A DNA stretch of 64,000 nt from Argopecten irradians (lineage: Eukaryota > Mollusca > Bivalvia > Pectinida > Pectinidae): positions 47,730,284 to 47,794,283 of the forward strand of contig NC_091136.1 in NCBI RefSeq assembly GCF_041381155.1, given 5' to 3'. Under the pieces are notes generated by a model that was given only the letters and a program-made list of their open reading frames with translations, did no database searches and had not been told where the DNA came from. Positions 53,361 to 64,000 of this stretch are shown in pieces; position 1 is the stretch's first letter, and each line of letters starts with the position of its first letter. The translations under genes were made by a program, and so were the position numbers.

Positions 53361-56225
53361 ATCAAGAGGAAGAGAAAGAAGAACATCCCAAGTTTCGTTT
53401 TAGCTGTAGACCGTAGTTGATGTGGTAACCACCCTTCACATGTAAAAATGTATAAAAATGTGAAAATTTTGTCAATTTCGGCCATTTTTCATTTGAAACA
53501 ATAGAACGCGTCCATGAACATAATTATATTTCTTCTGAAATGTATCTGGAATTCTTATATATTCTCAGTAAATATTAAGTTTGTTCAAGATTGTTCTCTT
53601 ACTATTGTTTCTTAGACATTTTTTTTCAAATACTCTTTGGTATGGTTAACATGGCAACTAAATAAAAACAAAAGACAAATTCCATTAAAATATAGTTTTA
53701 AAAAATCAGTGGATTTGGGGCCAAAAAGTAGGGCTCAATGTATGATCCATACATAATATTTTATGTATGTATTTGTTTAAACTCTTTTTTGGAGATAGCT
53801 GAAATATTCTTTAGACTTTCCAAAAGACAATTATGTCGTCTGTAGTCGTATTCTCGTTTCAACATATATTTCATAACACACTAAACATCTATTACAGAAC
53901 AATGTAAGTCATATTAGTACCTTTATCTATGGAATACATGGCTTTATCGTGAAAGTAGATATTTTAATTGACAAAGAGAAGTTGTTTATTATGTCAATGT
54001 CTCAAGTAACTCTCATGCTATGACTTATCATTTCGATTTTGTAACCTGGATTGGATTTGCATTACTTTGAATGATGTATATGAATTTTTCCTGATCTAGA
54101 CTTCCGCTGCCTTGAACTACTGATCATGTTTGATACTAATATACTTATACTTGTATGTATTGATGATGCAAATGAAAACAATTACAGAGGCATCCATATA
54201 TACTTCCATATTAAAGCCGTCCTACCAATTTTATCGTTTATCCTTCATTATCATGTATGGTGTGCTGGGTACTATGGTAAATCCATGAATATAATAGATA
54301 TTGTATTTTTCTAAAGCCTCCAATAGTATTAATATGAACAGAAATATAAAACATTTGTGTATGTATAAAATTTTCCATCAATGTCCAATAAACCCACCAT
54401 GCCTTAAATGTCAAGAAAAGACTATTTATAAAACTAATCTCCTAATTATAAAATGTTGATTTGTCGACAACCACCAAACGTAATTTCAGGTATAAGAACG
54501 TTTGTAGGAAGTCAAAAACCCTAAGAAATCTATGTAAATCTAATGATTTAGTAACTTTAAATGTCATGAAAAGACTATTTATAAAACTAATCTCCTAAAA
54601 TGTTAATTTGTCGACAACCACCAAACGTAGTTTCAGATACCTGTAAAACCTTTGCCCTAATAAAATGGCATAACTCCTTTATCCAGTTGAATTTTACCTT
54701 AAATTGATCTTGTTTAGTTTTTCCTCCTTAATTATTATGATTTGTTTCTTGTATCTCTCTCTGTTAAGCTACAATAAAAATAAGAGTAGATAATACTTTA
54801 TAGTCCTAACAGATTTTTGGCACCTGAATTAGGAGACTTATAAACTATAGCTGATGATCTAATAATAGTTAAAACAACCGATCTCGTAGTCTTTAATTAT
54901 ATCAAAAACAAGAACACTTATGAAGACATTCAATGGTCCACCTGTCCGGTTTTGTTGCACGATGCACTGTTAATTTCTCATTGGCATTATGCTAGCTACT
55001 GTTTTTATTTATATAATGTCCGTTTCCTAGATTTGAAAAAAAAGACTAGATTTAAGCCCCCAATTAATTTGCTTAAGCACTGACAGACAATCATTTCGTA
55101 TAGCTATTTTTCAACATTTCTAGTCGAACTTTTTTCTAGGAACATGTTAGAGAAAGTCAATTTGAAGAAATTAATATGACTTTCTGTCATTCCTAAGCAA
55201 GAACACCCTCGAAAACCACAGTGTCTAAACTCCACTACACTCCGTCTATCAGACTGCATAATAATTAAAATTTAATTCATACATTGTATTATAAGTGTAA
55301 ATTTACTGCGTCATTTTCATCTTTTATTCAATTTCTACGGATTGCAACAAACCTTTCCATATTGGTTTTTTATATGTTTTACCTTTTGAATATATATTTG
55401 TAATTCCGCAAGAGAAGTGGTGTTGAATTTCCAAAAGTCTTTGCACCTTTCAAAATCAGAAAACCTGCATGTAGTGCATTCAGCGGTGGTGTAGTCAGTT
55501 TTATAGCAATAAATAATGTCTGATCGCTCTTACAAAATACACAGATTCAGATATCGAGAAGCACTTTTTTAATACTTGACAGTAGATTATGTTTTGGTTA
55601 TTTCCTGTATAACTAGGCCAACCACAATTAAATATATGAAACTAGCCTTAATGTAACTGCATTGCATTTGAAACTACCTTTAGGCCTAGCAAGAGTGTAC
55701 ATAATGGACCACTATCAAACATGTGGTTCTTAGAAAATCCATAAGTTTCAGTTTCACTTTAGAGATAACATTAATCAGTAACTGTTTCGTTTACTGACAA
55801 CTTACTGAAACACACATGATATGAAGTACAGTGCTCATATGTAAACTGCCACAAAAACAACCAGTTTGCTCACGACAGATTTAAATAACACAGTTATTGG
55901 TGATAACTTTACATTATACTTTAAATAGTTCACGTTATAGAGTAGTGTACGCACACTAAACACAATATTTATTTATTAATATAGTTCACAAACAACTACC
56001 TTGTATGTTTGTAGAAGTACACACCAAGGGTAAACATTAGTACGTTGTATTGTCAGGACTAAACCACGAGTTCCGAGAAAATGCACTGGTTTTACTTTCG
56101 ATTTATAGATGTGTTTCAGAAAATATGCATTGATTGCGTAGTTTGAAATAGAAGCACACAATACAGTTTTTTTTCTATCTGGATATTTTCTTGCTGTACA
56201 GTTAGTCAATTTAAAATTACTATTT
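53361..56225. other. Intergenic, nothing recognised except a short direct repeat
   Basis: AT-rich. 54407-54490 and 54560-54636 are direct repeats sharing AAAAGACTATTTATAAAACT and TTGTCGACAACCACCAAACG. No conserved coding frame was seen. Confidence 0.45.
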
Positions 56226-56641
56226 TATTTAGACGATACTAATGTTACTAAGTATGTGCGGATTCAAAGAAAGGATATAACAGCACCTTTTTATATGCAT
56301 TCCCATACGAGAAGGAAACCGAATGTGAATCCAATAAGTTTTACCTGGAACCGCGTGCACTGTAGCAAAGATCACGTGACTGTCCTATCAAGGATTGTTA
56401 TGGAAAGATGAGGTAAGGTCTTAATTTAGAACGGAATTTCCAGTGCAACATATGATAATGGTAAGCAACGATCTATTCCTAATCGTTATGTCATAGATTT
56501 ATTTACACATTGTATACATGTATGTGCATTAAGCTTTAAATAGAATGAAAATTTTCAACGATATATTGTTGGTATATAAGTGTTTTCTGTAAAGAACAAG
56601 CCAGTTTTGTTAATAAACAGCTCCGCCACACTTCAGTAGCA
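56226..56641 (+). promoter_or_regulatory. Conserved upstream block of cGLR copy 2
   Basis: Aligned with the region upstream of copy 1. It keeps TTTAGACGATA, AAAGGATATAACAGCA, ATCACGTGACTG with E-box CACGTG (56373-56378) and CTCCGCCACACTTCAGTAGC before the ATG. An insertion of about 110 bp relative to copy 1 lies after the E-box. Confidence 0.55.
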
Positions 56642-57766
56642 ATGGATAATCGTACCCTCAATCGTTACTTTGACGAAAATGTAAAGATGAAGAGAGAGGA
56701 GACTAAAAAGAACGTAGAGAAAGTTCTACCTCTTGTTGAGGAAATTTTGAGATACGTTCACTCAAGGGACAAACGCTTTCTGATACAACCATTGAAGGTG
56801 GGTAGTTATAACACGCACCTGAAGGTGGAAAAAGCAGATGAATTTGACTACAACGTCATCGTTGATGTCGGGAAGATGGCATGGGGACCTGCAAAACCAA
56901 GGTATTATGGTTTTATTAGTACCAAAGACACGGTGATAGAGACAAAGAGATACGCGCTACCCAGCCCACCTGTCGGGCAGGTTTTTATGGCTATTGGTTC
57001 TCTCCAGAAACAACAGTGGAGGGATGCTGGTCTTGAGGACAGGATGGCAAGTATGACTTTTGACACAGACATAGTTCCAATCAAAGTCAAGAGAAGATTC
57101 AAATCTCTAGTCGACGAAGCGGTGAACCAACCAAAGAATAGAAACCCGATAACAATTAATAGAGTATCGAGTTCTCCGGCCACCACACTTTCCGTAAAGT
57201 TCCCGAATATTTCCTACCCGATCAGCATTGATCTGTGTCCGATGGTCGAATGTAATCTCGAATTCAGACCCGAATTCAACTGGCCTAGACAAAGTCAATG
57301 GCCATCACAGCAGAAGAAGTCAGATATAAAGAATATCGGTGTGAATGCCATAGCAAAAGAACCATTCTACTGGATGCTTTCTTTTGCTGCCTGCGAAAAG
57401 GAGCTTCTGGAAGGAATCGATATCGGCGGCACCTGCAGAAGGAAAAGCCAGCGGATCATGAAACGGCTGAAAAACGACGTGTGGTGTCCACCTGGTTTAC
57501 AAAAAGGTCTGACGTCATACCATCTGAAGAACGTTCTGTTCTGGGAATGTGAGGACCATCCATATGACATGGAATGGCAACAGGAGCACCTAGCTACCCG
57601 CGTAAAGTCTATGACCTATCGTCTGCTGGGCTACCTCCAGAGGGGGAACCTTCCACTGTACTTCCATACCGGGGTCAATCTGCTTTCCGGCAAGGATGAG
57701 GGCGCCTTACAGAAGGTAGCGAAAAATATCAAGTCGTTCCTTGATAAGCCAGAAAATTACATGTAG
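56642..57766 (+). CDS. cGAS-like receptor (cGLR, Mab21/cGAS nucleotidyltransferase), intact
   Basis: 374 residues in one uninterrupted frame. The nucleotidyltransferase core has GS (54-55) in VGSYNTHLKVEKADEFDYNV, metal-binding Glu67 and Asp69 (ADEFDYN, as in cGAS PNEFDVM) and the third acid Asp197 (ISIDLCPMVEC, as in cGAS ISVDI). The C-terminal lobe has GLTSYHLKNVLFWECEDHP (292-309), matching cGAS SSYHVKTAFFHVC, whose tyrosine stacks on the nucleotide, then NLPLYFHTGVNLLSG. The cGAS zinc-thumb H-x5-CC-x6-C is absent, as in many invertebrate cGLRs. All three catalytic acids are present, so it should make a cyclic or linear oligonucleotide signal, presumably through STING, upon sensing an unknown ligand. 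The ATG is chosen by conservation with copy 1. Overlapping minus-strand frames are shadows. The cluster contains a broken copy and a remnant. Confidence 0.9.
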   Translation: MDNRTLNRYFDENVKMKREETKKNVEKVLPLVEEILRYVHSRDKRFLIQPLKVGSYNTHLKVEKADEFDYNVIVDVGKMAWGPAKPRYYGFISTKDTVIETKRYALPSPPVGQVFMAIGSLQKQQWRDAGLEDRMASMTFDTDIVPIKVKRRFKSLVDEAVNQPKNRNPITINRVSSSPATTLSVKFPNISYPISIDLCPMVECNLEFRPEFNWPRQSQWPSQQKKSDIKNIGVNAIAKEPFYWMLSFAACEKELLEGIDIGGTCRRKSQRIMKRLKNDVWCPPGLQKGLTSYHLKNVLFWECEDHPYDMEWQQEHLATRVKSMTYRLLGYLQRGNLPLYFHTGVNLLSGKDEGALQKVAKNIKSFLDKPENYM

Positions 57767-58765
57767 AGTCCATTATTTGCTGTATATCTTTTTCAATTTT
57801 AATATATTTTTTAATGGAAACAGTCAGTCATTACTGTAAATTACATTATTTTGAGACGATAGTTTATATATTTCTAAACAACAATTTCAAAGATAATCAA
57901 ATAGGCATGATTTCAAATGTTATTTTACCATAGCAGTTGAATCTTTCAGTTAAGTACAATTTGGTTTGTAAAATATGATGAAAAATAACGTGATGTACAG
58001 TACACTGACTAGTTATATCACACTAGTGTAATATTAATCTTCACATTGTAACATTCATGTAGAGAGTTGATAGTTGGTCCTGTAGAATATAGTTATCTTT
58101 CACGTGTTTCACACTTTGATCTACTAAAAGCACAAATGATAACGTATAGTGTAATGTGTGCTGATATTATATTCGCCATTTTATGAGAAAAAATGTAAAG
58201 ATATACATTGTACCATTATTTTATTTTATATTAATATAGAAGTTCTCAACATAATATCTGCCGGTGTTTTGATATATATAGATAGATATTGAGCTTCATA
58301 TCTTGTGTTTACTTTGTGTTTTGTGAATACATAACAAAAACAAATCGGTTTGATATATCTTGTTTTTATCTATTGTTAAATCGTACATCAATTATCACTC
58401 TCGGAATAATATCTGAAATGTTCATTACAGTAGAAGTTGGGCGCTGGTTAACCAGGTGACGTGAAAATTACTTATAAATTGATGTACAATGTCGTTCAAC
58501 ATCACTTAGAATAAATTCATTTTTTGTTCAAAACCATTGTTGTTTTATTCCTTTAATCATTCACATGTTTTGGATAATTCAAATTTATCAGAGTTACTTT
58601 TCTTTGTAAAACTAAGGCCACTGGCGGTGTACAACGAAGGAAGCTAACTCTGATCATAGATCAGAATGGATTTAATACATAGCTGAATATTAGTGCACAA
58701 ATTTTGAGAGAGTAATGTCCCCTGTTACCCAATTTAATATTTTTAAATCGAAATGTGTATCTTTT
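57767..58765. other. cGLR copy 2 3' flank, nothing recognised
   Basis: The first 70 bases match the 3' UTR of copy 1 (GAGTC-ATTATTTGCTGT, TTTTCAATTTTAAT). The rest is AT-rich; AATAAA occurs near 58510. Confidence 0.45.
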
Positions 58766-59041
58766 AGCTCACCTGATCAGAAGGACCAAGGTGAACTTAT
58801 GCAATATGGCGGCGTCCGTTGTCCTTCCGTCCTTCCGTCCGTCCGTCAACAATCGACTTCTTCATAACAACTGGTTGGAATTTAACAAAATTGGTAGCAC
58901 CTTATGGGGTACTGTCTGAAAAATCTGCAAATGGTCGGGCTGGCCCTCTGGTGGCCTAAAGGGTGGGGCCAAAAGGTGTCAGTTTGGCTATTATCATATA
59001 AACGACTTCTTCTCTGAAAGTAAGCATGCCTAGCAGGGGTC

Positions 59042-60060
59042 TTCCCCGATCACCAACTCTGGGTAGGGTGGGGTGTTTTCATAGGGGTTAAGGTGTGTTG
59101 ATAGGGAGTTATAGTCTATCTCAGAATTGTTCTCAGTGCAAGATCACAGGTAAATCTCAGGTAAATCAACTCATCAGGTAGGTGATCAGCAAATCAGTAA
59201 CTGTTATTCTCAAGATGCTGCAGAATGGTGTATAAAACAGAGGCATACTTCAGAAAAAACCATACTTGCCATGATATTTGAATAGAACGTTAAATTATCA
59301 ACTTGACTTGTATTTGTACACTTTCAAGCTTTATAAGTGTAAATATTTAATAGAAATACTATTCTAGATCATTCAATTTCATCATTTTCTTATACTTTCT
59401 GACTTATTTTAGTTTTCAGATTTAGATTAATATACACTTTATAAAACATCTGTACTAGAATTGTCGAATTTACAGTTTATTATTGATCTATACTTGACTG
59501 TGTTATTTTTTCAGTTTTCAAGGATGAGAATCTTCCTCTTTAATTCAGAGGATTTCTTCTGATTGGGCAATATTTAGGAGAAACAAATAATGTCAGATAT
59601 GATCTAAAATATCATAAATTGACCCTTTTAAACACTTAGTGGAGGGATTTCTCTTATAAGGGAAGATGTTTCCTCCCTTTGTTGATAAGATCGATCACTA
59701 TTTTCATCTATTTTCTGCGATATAAGCTTTTGATCGAGTAAGGCATTAAAACCAGAGACTTAGATATAATATCATATATATATTATATCCAAGTCTCTGT
59801 TAAAACTTAATGTATAAGTTGAAAAAAATATGGAATTAAAGGTAAACTGTATGATTGGTTTGAAGCCTACTTATCTGACAGAAAACAACTCGTATTCATA
59901 AACGAAAATCAATTACCCGGTAATCTAATGAAAAACCGATAAATGCTTGAGTACCGCAAGGTTCAGTACTTGGTCTTTAGAAACAGACTATAACTAAACT
60001 TCAAAGGGTTCCCTACATAAACACCTCCCTTTGTCTTTACCAGAGTTGGTGTTCGGGGAA
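59042..60060. mobile_element. 1.02-kb TIR element inserted in E7
   Basis: Ends TTCCCCGATCACCAACTCTG and its inverse (CCAGAGTTGGTGTTCGGGGAA at the right, imperfect) extend about 45 bp. No target duplication was resolved. The interior includes a 48-bp palindrome (59753-59800, CAGAGACTT...AAGTCTCTG) and a LINE piece. No transposase frame. Confidence 0.65.
59829..59985 (+). mobile_element. LINE reverse transcriptase fragment
   Basis: The + frame reads YGIKGKLYDWFEAYLSDRKQ then LVFINE, a conserved segment just before the VPQGSVLGPL motif in LINE reverse transcriptases; a degraded VPQGSVLG-like stretch follows. Truncated at both ends. Confidence 0.75.
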
Positions 60061-60536
60061 TTCGCTGGATAGCACTCATAATGCAATGGTAGCATTATCT
60101 ATAGGGTGGGGATTCAAAATTGTACAAATGATGGGAGTGACCTGTCGGGGGCCTGAGGATCGGAGTCAAAGGGTTAATTTCGCTATTTTCATATAAAATA
60201 CTTTTTCTTTGACACTAAGAATGGGATAACAATCATAATGCAATGACAGCATCCTTAAAGGATGAGGATCCAAAGTTGTACAAATGATGGGGGGGGTTTC
60301 CCCGGGGGCCTTTGGAGTGGAGTTAAAAGAATTAAGTTGGCTATTTTCATGTAAACAATTTCTTTTCTGAACCTACGCATAAGATAGCGCGTATAATGCA
60401 TTGGAAGCATCCTTATAGGGTTAATTAAACAAATCGTACGGTTAATTTTGCTATTTCTAATTGTAAAAGTTTTTGTGATAAGCAATTAAAAAAAATAGGT
60501 GAGCGATAAGACCCTCTGGGCCTCTTGTTTCTAATA

Positions 60537-60864
60537 TGAGATTATGGGATGTATAATTAAAATCCAAATCCGCCATGCCTATGTGCACGAGGAGAATTTC
60601 TTTTAGGTAAAGTTAAACTTTAAATATTCCGCCATGAAACCTTCATTCCAAGTAAAAAAGAATAAGGGACCAGAAGTAATATAATAATGACTGTGGATGG
60701 ATGATACAGAAACAAGAAAAAGGAAGAGCAAATGTTTACGTGGTTCTGTAGCCACGGTGACATTTTCATTCAAATTGTCCTACGCTTATTATTCTTTTTC
60801 TTCTTTCGAATCAACATTAACAACTTTCTTTTCCTTTATTGTTTAATGATGGGTTGACCTTTTT
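60537..60864. repeat. Duplicated block B (matches 52685-53024)
   Basis: Second copy of the block described at 52685; it lies 1.5 kb upstream of the cGLR remnant. 60865-60935 continues into a CCTACTAGCTGGTATTAACA-type SINE tail also present after block A. Confidence 0.75.
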
Positions 60865-60977
60865 AACGTCCTACTAGCTGGTATTAACAACCAGGATCGC
60901 TTAAGGACAGCGTTTCCTGTGTGATTTATTTCTTAGTACGTTTTGTCCCACTTTGGGAGTTGGGTTTCTTATTAGTT

Positions 60978-61180
60978 AAACGTCCTATTAACAGCCAGGA
61001 TCGTGTAAGGACGAGCTAGGTTTGTTAGTGGAGGAAAGCCGGATTATCCGGAGGAAAACGACCGACCAGCGGTCAGTACCTGCAACTGTCCCACATGGGA
61101 TTCGAACCCGCATCCCAGAGGTGGAAGGCTTGTGGTAATATGTCGGGACATCTTAACCACTCGGTCATTTGTCCCACAGT
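60978..61180 (-). mobile_element. tRNA(Ser/Leu)-derived SINE
   Basis: Minus strand: a tRNA-like head at 61088-61176 with box A TGACCGAGTGGTTAAG and box B GGTTCGAATCCC and a long variable-arm layout. A tail with GACCGCTGGTCGGTCG, TTTCCTCCGGATAATCCGGC and ACGTCCTTACACGATCCTGG follows. Head-plus-conserved-tail matches molluscan MetaSINE/RUDI-like SINEs as I recall them. The acceptor stem is imperfect, so it is not a tRNA gene. Confidence 0.75.
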
Positions 61181-61297
61181 ACGTCAGCTTTATGAGTTTA
61201 TACATAAAGCAACAAACACGGAATTTGATGGCATATCTCAGTACACAACGACTTCAAAAGAATGAAAATCCTCACTGAAGACGTTATTGGTATATAT

Positions 61298-62216
61298 AGG
61301 CATTGAACGTCTTTCAGTTGGCATTCATAGCCAAAATGAATGCCAACTGGACAGAGGCAAATTTCATGAAGTGCGCTAGCGCTTCATGTTGGATTTGCCT
61401 CTGTCCAGTTGATCTTTCATATTGGCTATAAATGCTAAATGTAAGACGTTCAATGCTTGTATTTACATTTGATTATAATCTTATTTTGAAATACTAAGGG
61501 ATTTTGCATATATAGTGAACTAATCATTCGCTATCGTCAAGGATGGAACAGCCGTTTTCTGTGAGCGCTGGCACGACAATTATGATGTCACAATAATAAT
61601 GACGTCATAATAAGCGATTGAAGGTCATAGTCTAGGGCCTATATGACTGCCAACTGCGCTTGGTAGGGTTACATAGTGGGACTGCAGTGAAAATGTGAAT
61701 ATTGCCAAATAACAGCAACTAATCCTACAACTAAAAATAGTGTCCTCTTTACTTAGGTACTCCGGGTACTTTGATGGAATGGTGGCGGTGAAGAGAAAAG
61801 AAACTAAACATAATGTATATAAAGTGTTTCCCTTGTATGACTTATATTGACATTTTCACTGCAGTCCCACTATGTAACCTTACCAAGCGCAGAAGCCAGT
61901 CATATATACTATGAACTTCACTTATTATGACGTCATTATTATTGTAACGTCACAATTGTCGTGCCAGCGATCATCATTATAGATTCAAATCCCTTACAAT
62001 TGTCGTGCCAGCGATCATCATTATAGATTCAAATCCCTTAGAATTTCAATATAAAACTATAACCAAATGTAACTATAAGCAGTGAACGTCTTTCAGGTGG
62101 CATTCACAGTCGATATGAATGCCAACTGGACAGAACCAAATCCAGAGGAATTTGCATATGTCCAGTTGGCATTCATTTTGGCTATAAATGCCAACTGAAA
62201 GACGTTCATTGCTTAA
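61298..62216. mobile_element. 0.9-kb nested palindrome / foldback transposon
   Basis: Three levels of symmetry. The outer ends (ATTGAACGTCTTTCAGTTGG at left; CCAACTGAAAGACGTTCATT at right) are inverted. Each end (61303-61457 and 62078-62212) is itself a foldback with AATGCCAACTGGACAGA. The spacer AATACTAAGGGATTT at left is inverted as AAATCCCTTAGAATTTC at right. The centre (61569-61963) has its own arms of about 140 bp from GCTGGCACGACAATTATGAT to ATTGTCGTGCCAGC, each with ATAATGACGTCATAAT-like sequence. A 44-bp tandem duplication lies at 61952-62040. No coding capacity. Confidence 0.8.
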
Positions 62217-62340
62217 GTGAAACGTTGCAATATTGAACATATATGTTTTGTGTTATTGAACAAATATTGGTCTTTACGAACATTTGTGTTTTTAGAACAA
62301 AATATAATTTTTAACAGTGCAACGGTTTTGCATGGCATAT

Positions 62341-62500
62341 ACCCTTGTTAGAGATATTCTGAGATACGTTCACTCAAGCGGCAAACGCTTTCTCATCCAA
62401 CAACTCAGAATGGAAGTTACTCACCAGAACGTTGAGAGGACAGCCAGTTGGACAACAACATCATCGTCGATGTCGGAAAGCTGCAATGGTTGTTTGGTGT
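62341..62500 (+). pseudogene. cGAS-like receptor remnant (copy 3)
   Basis: Codes LVRDILRYVHSSGKRFLIQQ, matching LVEEILRYVHSRDKRFLIQP of the intact cGLR (residues 31-50). A diverged stretch still aligns at DNA level to the GS...EFD region up to GTCATCGTTGATGTCGGGAA-like sequence. The nucleotidyltransferase motif is destroyed and the rest of the gene is absent. Confidence 0.75.
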
Positions 62501-62759
62501 AAAACTCTGGATTAGATAGCAATGGTAACAAAGGGGCGCAAGCAAAATATTCATTACCAAACCTGATTATCAATCAAAAACATAAAAAGTTTACTCAGGA
62601 GCAGGAATTTAACTTGTGTTTCCTAGGCTGGCTATAACCGGAACATAGACCTTAAACCTCATCAATCAAGCAATCAATAACAGAGATGATGGTTGGAAGT
62701 TGATGGTAACGGGATGGAAACATCACTATATGTGTTAATTAGTTTAAAAAAATCTGTGT

Positions 62760-63255
62760 TGTTATTTTTCAACGGCCATCACACCACTATGTTTATTAAC
62801 AGTAGTAAGAGTCCATCTTGAATATGAAAGTAGTATGGAGCAATCTTTTAAATAAAAGCATATTGATATGAATGTGTCTAGAGAGGAGAGCAATGAAACA
62901 GATACCTTCCCTATACATATATGGGTTTCGAGATTTATCAAATTGTCACCTTTGAGCTATAGTAGAGTAAGAGGAGACATGATAGAGATGTTTGAAATAA
63001 CAAATAACATATATTATAACTGTAAAACAGACTTATTTATAATGAGGAGATGTCAATCACACAGACAGGGAATTAGAAGACATCCATTGACAGTATTTCC
63101 ACAGCATTCAAAATTGGGCATTTGTAAGAACTTTTTTGGCTTAAGAATTGTAAAAATGTGGAACAAACTTTCCGAAACTGTTGTTTTGGCACCAAATGTA
63201 AATGTTTTAAAACACACTCTAACATCGGGAGAATCAGGAACTCCTTTATAATTTT
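62760..63255 (+). mobile_element. LINE 3' end fragment (reverse transcriptase C-terminus)
   Basis: The 62868-63251 frame carries YSRVRGDMIEMFEITNNI, LGICKNFFGLRIVKMWNKLS and LAPNVNVLKHTL, the C-terminal signature of many LINE polymerases (RRIRGDLIEVYKI...FFSQRVINIWNSLP). The sequence 5' of it is degraded (SILNMKVVWS). Dead copy. Confidence 0.8.
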
Positions 63256-63269
63256 AGACCAGAAATTAG

Positions 63270-63505
63270 TTAAAGATGCTCCACCGCTGACAAATTAATT
63301 GTTTTCTCTATCAAAAACATGAGCAGACGAATTAGAATTTTAATCAGTTACAAAAGTTACTTACTTTACATCATTACCACCATTGAAAAGTTTGAGCTTC
63401 TAATTTTACTTCAAGATGAAAATATTAGAAAAAATTAGTTGCATCCCGCAAAAATTCCGTGGGACTATGTCCTATATCATAATAGAGTAATGAAGAACTA
63501 AAATA
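63270..63505 (+). repeat. Dispersed repeat, uninterrupted copy
   Basis: Same repeat as the E3-split copy at 14533-15865: GATGCTCCACCGCTGACAAA, TTTACATCATTACCACCATTG, ACTATGTCCTATAT. It follows the LINE fragment directly and could be its 3' tail. Confidence 0.65.
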
Positions 63506-64000
63506 TGTATTTATGGTTGATGGAAAGTTCTTTTCTTTCATACCTACGGGTGTAATACTGCAAGCCTCGGGTTTTACTACATTTTGTGACCCTCGGGTAG
63601 AATATCCCTGTCCTTCATATCCACATATGAAAGAGTCTTATATTCCATCATCTGTTCTAACGACAGGCGATTTAAGTCGGTACCTCCCTTGGTGTGGTGG
63701 CATGTTAACATACGTCAATTTTGTTTTGCGACACTTCTCGAAAAACCATTTATGTATTATTGTCCCACGGTGGCTGATATATTCGGAAACACGTTTACAA
63801 AACTTCAGTATCCAAAAACATTCAATATACACATAAAAGCGTCAATCTTAGATCAGTTCAAATCCTGATTTTCTCACCCTCGCTTCAGGGGATATCTAGT
63901 TCCGGTGTCATTACCATACGGTGATATCATATACCCGATAAACGACTTAAAACATGTCTGTTAAAAAAACAAACTATTCTGCGTATCCTTTTTAGCGATC
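63506..64000. other. Window end, nothing recognised
   Basis: A 107-codon + frame (63513-63836) shows no recognised motif, and an overlapping minus frame is equally open; neither is supported as a gene. Confidence 0.4.

Larger units (their letters stand above)
58766..60532 (+). mobile_element. Composite repeat E7, interrupted
   Basis: The 5' end TTTTAGCTCACCTGATCAGA has hairpin partner AAGGTGAACT; next come GTCCGTCCGTC-type simple repeats and units with GGGGCCAAAAGGTGTCAGTTTGGCTATT-like cores (shared pieces GGCTATTTTCAT and CATAATGCAATG). The 3' end is AGACCC-TCT-GGGCCT with CTTGTTT. A 1.02-kb TIR element splits it (59042-60060). Confidence 0.7.

Noticed and set aside
61088-61176. Functional tRNA-Ser/Leu gene
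   Set aside because: Boxes A and B are good but the terminal stem is imperfect and a SINE-type tail follows.

Overview
The window looks like nuclear DNA of a lophotrochozoan animal, most likely a bivalve mollusc (inference). The genes are intron-bearing animal genes, the sequence is AT-rich, and composite repeats are dense: minisatellite cores bounded by a GGCCC/GGGCC hairpin and a CTTGTT end, tRNA-derived SINE remnants, foldback elements and decayed LINE pieces. I saw no bacterial operon, CRISPR array, rRNA gene, intact tRNA gene, or convincing retroviral or LTR element.

Layout. 1-2.6 kb: two composite repeats with a 146-bp core. 2.9-9.5 kb (+): the 3' eight coding exons of a Tip60/KAT5 histone acetyltransferase. 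The exon end coding YFSPYPQ and its splice donor are amplified into a minisatellite of about 38 copies, and a TTAA-flanked transposon abuts another splice acceptor. 11.9-14.4 kb (+): an unrecognised three-exon gene with a possible meteorin-like domain. 14.5-18.4 kb: repeats. 19.2-23.1 kb (-): ARMT1, six coding exons. It is head-to-head with NAA80 (actin N-terminal acetyltransferase, five exons, 23.7-27.3 kb, +) across a 0.65-kb shared promoter. 28.3-32.7 kb: composite repeats and a 206-bp tandem array carrying a Mutator-type MITE. 32.9-34.8 kb (-): CHAC2. 35.3-36.9 kb: LINE remnant with a nested foldback element. 38.6-43.4 kb (-): a ZDHHC22-like palmitoyltransferase in a near-identical 2.3-kb tandem duplication. 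The junction lies at a poly-T/poly-G tract next to a long palindrome. 44.6-62.5 kb: a cluster of cGAS-like receptor (cGLR, Mab21/cGAS nucleotidyltransferase) genes: one broken copy, one intact 374-aa copy and one small remnant. A 6.7-kb, 23-bp minisatellite lies between the first two. 58.8-64 kb: composite repeat, SINE, a nested 0.9-kb palindrome and LINE ends.

The host genes are mostly unrelated housekeeping functions: chromatin acetylation, protein damage repair, actin maturation, glutathione turnover and S-palmitoylation. The exception is the cGLR cluster, which belongs to nucleic-acid-triggered innate immunity and shows local duplication and decay, as expected of an expanded immune family. 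Exons were inferred by eye from GT/AG sites and remembered family sequences, so boundaries away from conserved motifs are approximate.
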